Assembly: GCF_020164785.1 (NCBI RefSeq)
Contig: NZ_JAIUGX010000002.1
Location: 1-64,000, forward strand
Source of the DNA: Mesorhizobium sp. ES1-1
GTDB taxonomy: Bacteria > Pseudomonadota > Alphaproteobacteria > Rhizobiales > Rhizobiaceae
Length of the DNA: 64,000 nucleotides
Direction of reading: 5' to 3'
The notes beneath the pieces are model-generated. The model saw only the letters and a list, made by a program, of their open reading frames with translations. It was not told where the DNA came from and did not search any database. Every line of letters begins with the position of its first letter. The first letter of the stretch is position 1. A program made the translations under genes and the position numbers. Positions 1-7,663 of the stretch are shown here, piece after piece.

Positions 1-68
1 AAACCATCGAGGCAACCGAATGCAGGAACTACTTTGAAAACGCAGGATACGCTTCCGTCAAAACGTGA
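1..68 (+). CDS. IS630-type transposase, C-terminal tail only (cut by window edge)
   Basis: The open frame entering at base 3 and stopping with TGA at 66-68 encodes TIEATECRNYFENAGYASVK plus one Thr. The pattern E-C-x-N-Y-F-x-x-A/S-G-Y-A-S is the usual extreme C-terminus of IS630-family DDE transposases, which catalyse insertion-sequence movement. Only about 21 residues are visible, so the catalytic DDE residues and completeness cannot be judged. It lies just beyond the 3' end of an ABC permease gene whose expected ATPase partner is absent. The call rests on one recognisable tail motif. Confidence 0.55.
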   Translation, partial: TIEATECRNYFENAGYASVKT

Positions 69-309
69 AACGCTCTAGGCCTATGAGCTAGCCGTCGAAA
101 ATCTCGGAGTTCAATGTCCTAGCAAAAGATCAAACATGCTGGATGGTTTTCGTGCTTGTCCTCTAACTCAACGCAGTGACTCTCGCCAACCATGGGAGGT
201 CCGAAGCAAGGACGGCTTAGCGAGTTGCTACGTTTTTGGGGCGGCCCTATTGCCATCAGCCGGTCCACCTCTGCCCCTGCGGCCGAGAACAAGCTGTCCT
301 TCACGGTGG
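69..309. other. non-coding stretch between IS630 tail and permease
   Basis: I see no convincing gene in these 241 bases. Short frames exist on both strands but lack a ribosome-binding site and any recognisable protein pattern. An ATP-binding subunit start, expected directly downstream of the minus-strand permease, is not present. The stretch probably includes the outer end of the insertion sequence, but I could not define its inverted repeat. Confidence 0.4.
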
Positions 310-1002
310 CTACACGGCCGACATGACCAGCGGGTTCTCCACCTTGCGCGACATTCCAGTCGCAAACCGCCGCTCGAGATGGCCTGCAAAGAGCGATAGC
401 GGCCAGCACAGCGCGAAATAGATGATCGACACCGTGCCGAACACCATCACCGGCTGAAAGGTCACCGTGTTGACCTGCGTGGCGGCACGGGCAAGTTCGG
501 TCAGTCCGATCAGCGAGGCGATCGACGTCGTCTTGACGATCTGCACCATGAAGCCGACGGTTGGCGGCAGCATCAGCCGCACCGCCTGCGGAATGATCAC
601 CAGCCTCAACGTCCTGACGAAGCGGAAGCCGAGCGCGGTCGCCGCTTCCCACTGGCCTTTGGGGATCGCCTCGATCGCGCCGCGAAAGATCTCGCCAAAG
701 AAGGCGCCGCCATTGAGCGAGAACGTCACCGCAGCCGCCATCCAAGGATCCGGCCGGTAGCCAAGGAACGAAGAACCGTAATAGGCCATGAACAGCTGGA
801 TCAGGATCGGCGTGCCCATGAAGAACTGGATATAGAAGGCCGCTAGCCAACGCAGCGGCCGTGCCGGCGCGACGCGCAATGCCGCCACCACCAGCCCGAT
901 CGCGCCGCCGCCGGCAAAGGCGATCAGCGCCAGCAGGATTGTCCAGCGTGTCGCCAGCAACAGGAACATCAATTCGTTGGGGCCGAAATCGCGCAGGCTC
1001 AT
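310..1002 (-). CDS. polar amino acid-type ABC transporter permease (second permease)
   Basis: A 230-residue inner-membrane permease of the HisM/GlnP family, which forms half of the channel for uptake of polar amino acids or related small solutes. Several hydrophobic segments are visible, and the cytoplasmic EAA loop is clear (EAATALGFRFVRTLRLVIIP, about residues 117-136), the contact for the ATPase. It starts 3 bases after the stop of the upstream permease gene, so the two are translated as a pair behind the binding protein at 1732-2541. No ATP-binding subunit follows; the next sequence is gene-free and then an IS630 tail. The real substrate is unknown; the neighbourhood is sugar catabolism. 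Confidence 0.85.
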   Translation of the reverse strand: MSLRDFGPNELMFLLLATRWTILLALIAFAGGGAIGLVVAALRVAPARPLRWLAAFYIQFFMGTPILIQLFMAYYGSSFLGYRPDPWMAAAVTFSLNGGAFFGEIFRGAIEAIPKGQWEAATALGFRFVRTLRLVIIPQAVRLMLPPTVGFMVQIVKTTSIASLIGLTELARAATQVNTVTFQPVMVFGTVSIIYFALCWPLSLFAGHLERRFATGMSRKVENPLVMSAV

Positions 1003-1005
1003 GGC

Positions 1006-1671
1006 TCAGACCTTCCACCGGAACATGATCTTGCCGCCGCCGGCGAAAAGCAGGCTGGCGGCCTGCACCAGCACGAAATAGATAACGGCAATGATGATGT
1101 AGACCTCGAAGCTACGGAAGGTCTGCATGACCAGATTGTTGGCGACCGCCGTCAGTTCCTCCGCGGCGATGGCGCCGACGATCGAGGTGCCCATGATCTG
1201 TAGGATGAACTGCGCCGACAGCGACGGGTAGACGGCGCGCGCCGCCGGCAACAGGATAACATGGCGGATGATGCGGTAGCGGCCGAGGCCGAGCGACTTG
1301 GCCGCCTCGATCTGCCCTTCCGGAATGGACTCGATGCCGGCGCGCAGGATCTCGGTCGCGTAGGCTCCGAGATGGATCGAGAGCGCGACTACGGCAGCAA
1401 TGTTGCTCGACAGTTTGAAGCCCAGCAGCGGCAGCGAGAAGAAGACGAAATAAAGCTGGATCAACAGCGGCGTGTTGCGGATCAGCTCTACATAGGCAGC
1501 GATCGGCCACGACAGGAAGCGCGGCCCGAAGCTGCGGCCGACCGCTCCAACAATACCGATGGCGGTGCCGAACAGGATCGACAGTGCGGCCAGCTGGAGC
1601 GATTTCTCCAGCCCGCGCAGCAGCAGGTCGAGATGCACCAGGACGGGGCCGAATTGCAGGGCGGTTTGCAT
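1006..1671 (-). CDS. polar amino acid-type ABC transporter permease (first permease)
   Basis: A 221-residue HisQ/HisM-family membrane permease. It has a long N-terminal hydrophobic segment, the RNTPLLIQLYF motif typical of this family around residue 65, and an EAA loop (EAAKSLGLGRYRIIRHVILL). It lies between the periplasmic binding protein gene and a second permease gene, the usual layout for a heterodimeric channel. A strong stem-loop separates it from the binding protein gene, which would allow lower expression of the permeases. Together with 310-1002 it lacks a nearby ATPase, so it may borrow one encoded elsewhere or be non-functional. Confidence 0.85.
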   Translation of the reverse strand: MQTALQFGPVLVHLDLLLRGLEKSLQLAALSILFGTAIGIVGAVGRSFGPRFLSWPIAAYVELIRNTPLLIQLYFVFFSLPLLGFKLSSNIAAVVALSIHLGAYATEILRAGIESIPEGQIEAAKSLGLGRYRIIRHVILLPAARAVYPSLSAQFILQIMGTSIVGAIAAEELTAVANNLVMQTFRSFEVYIIIAVIYFVLVQAASLLFAGGGKIMFRWKV

Positions 1672-1689
1672 GGCTATTCCGTCACGAAA

Positions 1690-1713
1690 AGCGGGGCCGT
1701 CGCTGGCCCCGCT
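1690..1713 (-). other. intercistronic stem-loop after binding-protein gene
   Basis: A perfect 9-bp inverted repeat, AGCGGGGCC and GGCCCCGCT, with a 6-base loop (1699-1704). It lies 18 bases after the stop of the binding-protein gene and before the first permease. Such hairpins typically protect the upstream mRNA or attenuate the downstream genes; that role is inferred. Confidence 0.6.
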
Positions 1714-1731
1714 GCTTCATGCAAGACTTGA

Positions 1732-2541
1732 TCAGAAAACCGGCAGCACCGGCAGCGGCTGGTTGCGGTACTTCATCGACAATGCGTCGAGCGTGCCGTC
1801 GGTCTTCATGCTGAACAGCCAGGTATTGATCCACTGGCGCAGATTGTCGTTGCCCTTGGCGACGCCGATGCCGAAATAAAAGGTTTTCAGCACGTATTTC
1901 TGCTCAAAGGCGTCTCCGTTCTGCGCCTTCTTCAGATAGATTTCGCCATAGTCGCCGCCACCCATGGCGTCGATCTGGCCGGACACCATCGCCTGCAGCA
2001 GCGAGGAATAGTCGTCGAAGCGCAGGATCTCGATGCCGGGATTGGCTTCTGCCGCCTTGGTCAGCAGGCCGTCCTCGCCGGTGCCGCGGGTCAGGCCGAC
2101 CTTCTTGCCGACGAGATCGGCGACGCCCTTGATGGCGGTGCTCTTTGGCGCGATCACGACTGCCGACTGGCCGGCATAGGGGATCGAATAGTCGATCTGG
2201 ATGGCGCGAGCCGGGGTGATCGAGAAGATCGAGATCACCGCGTCGACCTGTTTGGTCAGCAGCGCCGGAATACGGCCGGGCGAGGTAACGGTGACGAATT
2301 CCACGGGCACGCCAAGCGCTTCGCCCATCTTGTTGGCGACTTCGACATCGAAGCCGGTCGGCTTGAGATTTGCATCCAGAAAGCCATATGGCGGGGTTGT
2401 GGTGTCTATAGCGACGATGAGCTTGCCGCGCGAGATGATCTCATCGATCGATTGTGCCGAAGCAAGTGACGGCATCAGCGTCGTGACTGCGAGCACCATG
2501 CCGGCCAGCAACCAGCCGGGCCCTCTCAGGAAAGTCCGCAT
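1732..2541 (-). CDS. polar amino acid-type ABC transporter, periplasmic substrate-binding protein
   Basis: A 269-residue family 3 extracellular solute-binding protein. Residues 1-29 form a signal peptide ending in LASAQ. The mature part begins IDEIISRGKLIVAIDTTTPPYGF, the characteristic lobe I start of this family, and contains GFDVEVANKMGEALG and VGKKVGLTRGTGED patterns. It would capture a small solute in the periplasm and deliver it to the two downstream permeases. The start has an AGGAAA ribosome site a few bases upstream. The 200-base leader and the divergent intergenic region carry putative LacI- and GntR-type operator motifs shared with sugar-catabolic operons, so it probably belongs to the same regulon. 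The ligand cannot be told from sequence. Confidence 0.88.
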   Translation of the reverse strand: MRTFLRGPGWLLAGMVLAVTTLMPSLASAQSIDEIISRGKLIVAIDTTTPPYGFLDANLKPTGFDVEVANKMGEALGVPVEFVTVTSPGRIPALLTKQVDAVISIFSITPARAIQIDYSIPYAGQSAVVIAPKSTAIKGVADLVGKKVGLTRGTGEDGLLTKAAEANPGIEILRFDDYSSLLQAMVSGQIDAMGGGDYGEIYLKKAQNGDAFEQKYVLKTFYFGIGVAKGNDNLRQWINTWLFSMKTDGTLDALSMKYRNQPLPVLPVF

Positions 2542-2691
2542 GTTTTCCTCCCATGCATTTTGAACGCCGTGTTCAGCGTCACTCGAGCGGGGCGCAGGCC
2601 GCTCGACGACGTAATGTGATCGTTACCGCTCGCCTCCGATCCGACATGAGCCGGAAAACATGGCGTTTCCTCCGCGACTATAATGGTATGC

Positions 2692-2701
2692 TATTATAAT
2701 A
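2692..2701. promoter_or_regulatory. AT-rich palindromic motif TATTATAATA (candidate operator)
   Basis: TATTATAATA is a perfect palindrome, sharply AT-rich in GC-rich DNA. The same core recurs near 2988, 9818, 16201 and 21423, with a near match at 20554, always in intergenic DNA of cluster I. The GntR/UTRA regulator at 20590 is the most likely binder, by proximity. It contains TATAAT, so it may also be a -10 element. Confidence 0.45.
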
Positions 2702-2744
2702 TTCACAGCCTGTCTACGATTGCCGACATCCACAACTGAAGGAC

Positions 2745-2758
2745 TGATACCGGTACCA
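2745..2758 (-). promoter_or_regulatory. TGATACCGGTACCA operator copy 1
   Basis: This 14-mer recurs exactly upstream of 14820 and, in reverse complement, upstream of 22881. A palindrome centred on CCGG is typical of LacI-family operators, and the LacI-type regulator at 9966 is the obvious candidate. Here the -35 box is weak compared with the other two copies. It lies in the shared region between the binding-protein gene (minus) and the SDR gene (plus). Confidence 0.55.
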
Positions 2759-2987
2759 TATCCCTGCTGGACGGACAGCATCAAGCCCTCAGCGATCGAA
2801 TAGTCGGTTTTACTGCATGGGCAAACGCGACCTGATCCGCGCCGTCGAGTTCAGATCAGTCCGCAAATGGTCGATAAAGCCATGGCCTTGCGCAGGACTT
2901 GGGCGAAGCGCTAGCCAGCGACCACGGCGACGAAGACGCCGTCGCGGATCGGAACAGCCAGGCAACATCTTGTCCGCCCGCCTTGAT

Positions 2988-2997
2988 TATTATAATA
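2988..2997. promoter_or_regulatory. TATTATAATA motif upstream of the SDR pair
   Basis: A second exact TATTATAATA palindrome lies 31 bases before the SDR start at 3029. With copy 2692 it brackets the divergent region 2542-3028, which otherwise contains no gene I can support. It is probably an operator or a -10 region for the plus-strand operon. Confidence 0.45.
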
Positions 2998-3028
2998 TCA
3001 TAAGAGGAATAACAGGGGCTGATGGGAC

Positions 3029-3808
3029 ATGCGATGCGATCTGCGAGGCAAGGTGGCGCTGGTCACGGGAGCGGCCGGTGCGATCGGCAGCTCCATTGCC
3101 AAACGCCTGTCCGACAACGGCGCCGCGGTCGTCGTCGCTGATATCAACAGCGCGGGTGCGAGCCAGGTAGCAGCCGCATTGACCGAAGCGATGGCCTGCA
3201 CTGTCGACATCCGCGACGCAGCGTCGGTGGGCCGCGCCATCGCAGCGATCATGGAGCGGCACGGCCGCCTCGACATCCTGGTCAACAATGCCGGGGTCAA
3301 CACTCTGGCGCACCGCGTCACCATCGACGAGTTTCCGCTTGAGGAATGGGATCGCATCACTGGCATCGACCTCGACGGCCTCTACATCATGAGCCGCGCC
3401 GCGCTGGGGCCGATGCTCGCTGCGGGCAGCGGCGGCCGCATCGTCAACATCGCCTCGGTCGTCGGCCTCGCCGCCATGCGGCTGCAGAGCCCGTTCGTCG
3501 CCGCCAAAGCCGGCATCATCCATCTGACGCGCTCTATGGCCATCGAGCTCGGGCCGCAGGGAATCCTCACCAACGCCATTGCACCCGGTTCGGTTATGAC
3601 GGCGCTGACCGCCAAGCTGTTTTATGGCGACGACGGCAAGTTCGCGGGCCGCGCGCAGGAATTCCTCGCCCATGTGCCGCTCGGTCGCCCGGCGGAGCCG
3701 GAAGAGATCGCCGAGGCGGTGCTGTTCCTCGCCTCGCCGGCCGCCAGCTACGTCAACGGCCAGGTGCTGGCCGTCGATGGCGGCTGGACGGCGGGGTACA
3801 TGATGTGA
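3029..3808 (+). CDS. SDR-family protein with catalytic Tyr replaced by Phe
   Basis: A 259-residue short-chain dehydrogenase/reductase-like protein. It keeps the nucleotide-binding glycine motif TGAAGAIG (residues 13-20), NNAG (86-89), the active-site Ser143 and Lys160, and ends in the family pattern VDGGW. The YxxxK motif reads F156-V-A-A-K160; the codon is TTC, so the Tyr that normally acts as general acid/base is missing. It may be a pseudo-enzyme, a binding partner, or catalyse a reaction that does not need Tyr. It overlaps the next SDR-like gene by GTGA, and an aldose epimerase follows, so the three form one operon. Confidence 0.85.
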   Translation: MRCDLRGKVALVTGAAGAIGSSIAKRLSDNGAAVVVADINSAGASQVAAALTEAMACTVDIRDAASVGRAIAAIMERHGRLDILVNNAGVNTLAHRVTIDEFPLEEWDRITGIDLDGLYIMSRAALGPMLAAGSGGRIVNIASVVGLAAMRLQSPFVAAKAGIIHLTRSMAIELGPQGILTNAIAPGSVMTALTAKLFYGDDGKFAGRAQEFLAHVPLGRPAEPEEIAEAVLFLASPAASYVNGQVLAVDGGWTAGYMM

Positions 3809-4401
3809 GTGCGACCATGGAAATCGATCTCGCCGGCGCGGCCATAGCCCGGGAAGGCGTAGGCAATCCGGTCGTCGATGCCGCGCTCGCCGCGTTGCAG
3901 GCCAATGGTGGCCGCGTTGTCGAAGGCGGTCAGGCCCATCTCGCCGATATCCTGCTGGTGTCATGTCCGTTGCGTCCTGGCGTGACAGCGGAGGATTCGC
4001 GCGCTTTGTATGCGGAGGCGCGTAAGGCCGCCGTAACCATGACCGAGCGGGGGCAAGGGCGCATCGTCTTCCTCCTGTCGGCCATATCGGGCATGCCGAT
4101 GCGCCGACACCCACGCTTTTCCATGGAAAACGCCTCGATTCTCGCCGGCATGCGAACGTTGGCGATGGAGTTCGGCCCCAAGGTGCTGGTCAATGCCGTC
4201 GGCGTAGGCGCGGTCCAGGATGGCATCATGGTGGCCGGCGACAAGGCGATGCTCAGCCACACGCCGGTTGGGCGTGCCGGCACCCTCGAGGAGGCCGTGG
4301 CGGCCGTGCTGTTCTTCTGCGATCCGCTCAACACCTACACAACCGGCCAAATGCTGGGCGTCGACGGTGGCTGGATGGCGGGCTATGGGCGCAATTTCTG
4401 A
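3805..4401 (+). CDS. truncated SDR-like protein without cofactor and catalytic motifs
   Basis: A 198-residue protein from a GTG start that overlaps the preceding stop (GTGA); an in-frame ATG at 3817 is an alternative. The C-terminal half aligns by eye with SDR proteins (SAISGMP, GRAGTLEEAVAAVLFF, GQMLGVDGGWMAGY). The N-terminal Rossmann glycine motif is missing, and the YxxxK site is F105-S-M-E-N109, so both catalytic residues are lost. It is full-frame, not decayed, and translationally coupled to the neighbouring Tyr-less SDR. The likely role is a non-catalytic subunit of a hetero-oligomer, which is inference. Confidence 0.78.
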   Translation: MSATMEIDLAGAAIAREGVGNPVVDAALAALQANGGRVVEGGQAHLADILLVSCPLRPGVTAEDSRALYAEARKAAVTMTERGQGRIVFLLSAISGMPMRRHPRFSMENASILAGMRTLAMEFGPKVLVNAVGVGAVQDGIMVAGDKAMLSHTPVGRAGTLEEAVAAVLFFCDPLNTYTTGQMLGVDGGWMAGYGRNF

Positions 4402-5293
4402 CGTGTTGACCCTGCGCGCCGGCGCCCTTGTCGTCGAGCTTGTGCCGGAGATCGGGGGCTCCTTGAGTTCGCTGAGTTGGCAAGGCATCAACCTGATGCG
4501 CCGCCTTTCGGATGCCGACCGCCATGCCGGCAATGTGCTCGGCGTCGCCATGTTCCCGATGACGCCCTATGCCAATCGCATCGCGGGCAACGCCTTCGAG
4601 TTCGGCGGGAAGCGCTGGCAGGTCGCGCCCAACAATCCTCCGGAAAGATTCAACGTGCACGGCAGCGGCTGGCAAAACGCCTGGCAAGTGGCCGAGGCCG
4701 GGCCAACCAACGCAACGCTGACCCTTGAAATCGCCGCCCGATCCGACCCCTATTCCTATCGCGCCACTCAGGCTTTCACGGTTTCCGGCGAGGCGCTGGT
4801 CGTGACCATGACGGTGACCAACACCGGTCGAATTGCGCTGCCATTCGGCTTTGGCCTGCATCCCTGGTTTGATCGTGACCCCGACGTAACCTTGCAATTC
4901 AACGCCAGGCGTTTCTACCTCGAGGAGCCTGATGGCGTATCTGGGGACGCGATCACGCTGCCACCCGAACTCGACTTTGCCGACGACAGGCCTTTGCCGG
5001 TCGGCTGGCGCAACAATGATTATGGCGGCTGGGCCGGCGAAGCGGTGATCCGCTTTCCGTCGCGTGGAACGGGCCTGCTGATCAAGGCAGATCCGGTCTT
5101 CAGGCACCTGATGCTCTACGCCGATCCCGCAAGACCCTATTTTTGCGTCGAGCCGCAAACCAATGCCTCGGGCGCATTCAACCGGGGGGCCTGGAACGAT
5201 GCGGAGGAGGGCGTGATCATCCTCGCTCCCGGCGGCAGCGCCACCGGAACCGTCTCGTTCATACCCTTCGTATTGGAAAATCAGCTGGCCTAA
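4385..5293 (+). CDS. aldose 1-epimerase (GalM-like)
   Basis: A 302-residue aldose 1-epimerase family protein, which interconverts alpha and beta anomers of an aldose in the cytoplasm. Visible family residues are HGSGWQNAW (substrate-binding His), LHPWFD (catalytic-type His) and the late catalytic Glu in FCVEPQTNASGAFN. The chosen ATG lies 17 bases inside the previous gene; earlier in-frame codons translate to shadow sequence. It ends by overlapping 4 bases with a convergent SDR gene. With SDR, lactonase and dehydratase genes nearby, it fits preparing a cyclic sugar for oxidation to a lactone. Confidence 0.85.
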   Translation: MGAISDVLTLRAGALVVELVPEIGGSLSSLSWQGINLMRRLSDADRHAGNVLGVAMFPMTPYANRIAGNAFEFGGKRWQVAPNNPPERFNVHGSGWQNAWQVAEAGPTNATLTLEIAARSDPYSYRATQAFTVSGEALVVTMTVTNTGRIALPFGFGLHPWFDRDPDVTLQFNARRFYLEEPDGVSGDAITLPPELDFADDRPLPVGWRNNDYGGWAGEAVIRFPSRGTGLLIKADPVFRHLMLYADPARPYFCVEPQTNASGAFNRGAWNDAEEGVIILAPGGSATGTVSFIPFVLENQLA

Positions 5294-6051
5294 AGCAGCC
5301 GCGCCAGAAGGCCTCCATCCACCTGCATGGCGCTGCCGGTGACGAAGGACGACGCGTCCGAGATCAGGAAGCCGATCGCGGTGGCGATCTCGGAAGGGTT
5401 GGCGATGCGGGCGATCCGGTTAGGCTCGAAGGACAGGCCGATCGCTTCGGCCCCGCCGGCCGCTTCCAGCGCGTCCAGCGTCATGCGTGTGGCGACAGAC
5501 CCGACCAGCACTGCGTTGACGCGGATCCGGTCGACCGCATAGTCGAGCGCCATCTGCCGCGACAGGCCGACGACGGCCGCCTTCGTCGCCGCGTAGCAGG
5601 GCACCCCAGGCACGGTGGCATCCGCATGCACCGAGGCGATGTTGACGATCGAGCCGCCGCCGGAAGCTCGCAGCAGCGGCAGGGTTGCCCGGCAAACGCG
5701 GAAAATAGCCGTCAGATTGACGGCTATGGTGTTGTCCCATTCTTCGTCCGCAAGCTCCTCGAGCCGCTTGCCTGTCGGGTAGATGCCAGCGCAGTTGACG
5801 ACAGCATCCAGCCCGCCGAACCGTTCTCTTGCCGCAGCCACCGCTGCACGGACCTCGCTTTCCCGGGTGAGATCGCAAACGCGAAAGATCAAACTACCGC
5901 CGGCATGCCCGCGGGCCAGGGCTTCACCCTCTTCGCCGTCCAATCCCGCGCCGAACACACTCGCCCCCTCGCCGACGAGATACTCCGCCGTTGCCCGGCC
6001 GATCCCGGTCGCTGCGCCGGTGACGAAAACCCGTTTGCCGGCAAACATCAT
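5290..6051 (-). CDS. SDR-family oxidoreductase (intact active site)
   Basis: A 253-residue classical SDR with TGAATGIG (residues 11-18), NCAG (86-89), Ser140, Tyr153 and Lys157 in the motif CYAATK. It would oxidise or reduce a sugar or sugar-acid hydroxyl with NAD(P). Its ATG overlaps the stop of the upstream ATPase gene (ATGA-type coupling), so it is the last gene of the permease, binding protein, ATPase, SDR operon. A predicted role is oxidising the sugar delivered by this transporter. The exact substrate is unknown. Confidence 0.87.
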   Translation of the reverse strand: MMFAGKRVFVTGAATGIGRATAEYLVGEGASVFGAGLDGEEGEALARGHAGGSLIFRVCDLTRESEVRAAVAAARERFGGLDAVVNCAGIYPTGKRLEELADEEWDNTIAVNLTAIFRVCRATLPLLRASGGGSIVNIASVHADATVPGVPCYAATKAAVVGLSRQMALDYAVDRIRVNAVLVGSVATRMTLDALEAAGGAEAIGLSFEPNRIARIANPSEIATAIGFLISDASSFVTGSAMQVDGGLLARLL

Positions 6052-7610
6052 GGGTCACCCTGCGTTGCCCTTGCATGACTCTGCGCTTGGGCTGCCGTTA
6101 TCGAGCGCAACACGCGATCCTCGCCGCCTTCGCCGCGGGCGAATTCGTCGACGATGCGGCCGTCGGCAACCACTAGATAGCGGTCACAAAGTCCGATCAG
6201 TTCCTCCAGTTCGGATGCGACGATCAACAGGGCCACGCCCTTCTCGGCCAGTTCGACGATAAGCCGATAGATTTCGTGGCGGGTCGCCGCGTCGACCCCC
6301 TTGGTCGGCTCGTCAAGAAGCAGCACTTTCGGCGCCCGCATCAGCACACGAGCAAACAGCAGCTTTTGCTGGTTGCCACCCGACAGATGGGTGACCGCCG
6401 CTTTCGGCGATGATGCCTTCACGTTCAGCGCGCGCATGGCGGCAACGATCGAACTGCGTTCCAACCCGCCGCGCAGAAGGCCGTGCCGGGCAAGGGGCGA
6501 CAAATTGCCAATGGTGATGTTGGCGCCCACCGGCAGATTGAATAGCAGGCCGTCGCGCTTGCGGTCCTCGGTCAGGAGGGCGATGCCGGCCGCGCGAGCA
6601 TCGCCAGGCGACTTGATATGCACCATGCGATCGGCGACGCGGATTTCGCCATTGGCCCGCGCGCGGCCATAGATGCCGTGCAGGATCTCACTGCGGCCGG
6701 AGCCGAGCAGTCCCGCAAGTCCGACGATCTCGCCGGCCGCCACGGTGAGATTGATATCCTTGGCGCCATGGACAGCGCCACTGTGACCAGCGACCGTGAG
6801 GCCGCGCACCTCCAGAGCCTTGTGCGTGCCGATCGGCGCCGCATGTTCGGGAAACAGTCGCTCCATCCTTTGTCCGGACATGGAGAAGATAAAGGTCTCG
6901 GGAGTGAAATCTTCCCTGGCGATCCGAACCGCCACCTTTCCGTCGCGCAACACGGTGGCGCGATCGCAGATGGCCAAGACCTCCGGCAGGCGATGGGTTA
7001 TATAGACCATCGCAACGCCCTGTAGCTTCAGACGCCGCAGAACGCCGAACAGCGCCTCGACCTCCGTGCCGGACAGCGACGCGGTGGGCTCATCGAGCAT
7101 CAGCACCCTGGGCTTCAGCACGATGGCGCGGGCGATCATCACCAGATGGCGTTGTGCCGACGTCAGCGACGCGACATAGGCCCTGGGATTGATGTTGATA
7201 CCGAGATCGCTGAAGATTTCGCCGGCTCGCCGCTCCAGTTTGCGCTGGTGCACCAGCATGCCGTCGCCGAGCCCGGTGCGGCCGGCGAACACGTTTTCGG
7301 CGACCGAAAGCTGTTCCAGCACTTCGATTTCCTGCGGCACGTAGCCGACGCCGTTGGCCCGCGCGTCGGCAGGCGAGGCGAAACTGACCGTCCTGCCGTC
7401 GAGTTGCACGGCACCGGTGTAGGAGCCGGCCGGGTGCACGCCGTTGAGGATTTTCACAAGCGTGGACTTGCCGGCGCCGTTCTGGCCGAGCAGTGCGTGG
7501 ATTTCACCTGCGGAGACGTCGAAATCCACGCCGCGCAACGCCTGAACGCCGCCGAAATTCTTGGCGATCGCATTGGCTGAAAACAGCGGCGCTGGGGTGG
7601 TGCTGGACAA
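6048..7610 (-). CDS. sugar ABC transporter ATP-binding protein (RbsA/MglA type)
   Basis: A roughly 520-residue protein with two fused nucleotide-binding domains, as in ribose and galactose importers. The N-terminal domain has GQNGAGKST and LDEPTAS; the C-terminal domain has LSGGNQQK and LDEPTKGVD. I chose the TTG at 7610-7608: it has GAGGAAA just upstream, whereas the ATG at 7664 lies before a perfect 12-bp hairpin that the longer frame would have to translate. It energises the single permease at 8715 with the binding protein at 7664. Unlike the other three sugar ATPases in the window, both Walker B motifs are standard. Confidence 0.87.
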   Translation of the reverse strand: MSSTTPAPLFSANAIAKNFGGVQALRGVDFDVSAGEIHALLGQNGAGKSTLVKILNGVHPAGSYTGAVQLDGRTVSFASPADARANGVGYVPQEIEVLEQLSVAENVFAGRTGLGDGMLVHQRKLERRAGEIFSDLGININPRAYVASLTSAQRHLVMIARAIVLKPRVLMLDEPTASLSGTEVEALFGVLRRLKLQGVAMVYITHRLPEVLAICDRATVLRDGKVAVRIAREDFTPETFIFSMSGQRMERLFPEHAAPIGTHKALEVRGLTVAGHSGAVHGAKDINLTVAAGEIVGLAGLLGSGRSEILHGIYGRARANGEIRVADRMVHIKSPGDARAAGIALLTEDRKRDGLLFNLPVGANITIGNLSPLARHGLLRGGLERSSIVAAMRALNVKASSPKAAVTHLSGGNQQKLLFARVLMRAPKVLLLDEPTKGVDAATRHEIYRLIVELAEKGVALLIVASELEELIGLCDRYLVVADGRIVDEFARGEGGEDRVLRSITAAQAQSHARATQGDP

Positions 7611-7627
7611 GATGTTTCCTCGCAAGC

Positions 7628-7657
7628 TGCCGGGTCCGCTGGCAGGCGGACCCGGCA
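7628..7657 (-). other. 12-bp intercistronic stem-loop after binding-protein gene
   Basis: TGCCGGGTCCGC at 7628-7639 and its exact complement at 7646-7657 enclose a 6-base loop. The hairpin sits between the stop of the sugar-binding protein gene and the probable TTG start of the ATPase gene. It likely stabilises the binding-protein message (inferred). Confidence 0.7.
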
Positions 7658-7663
7658 AAGCCA

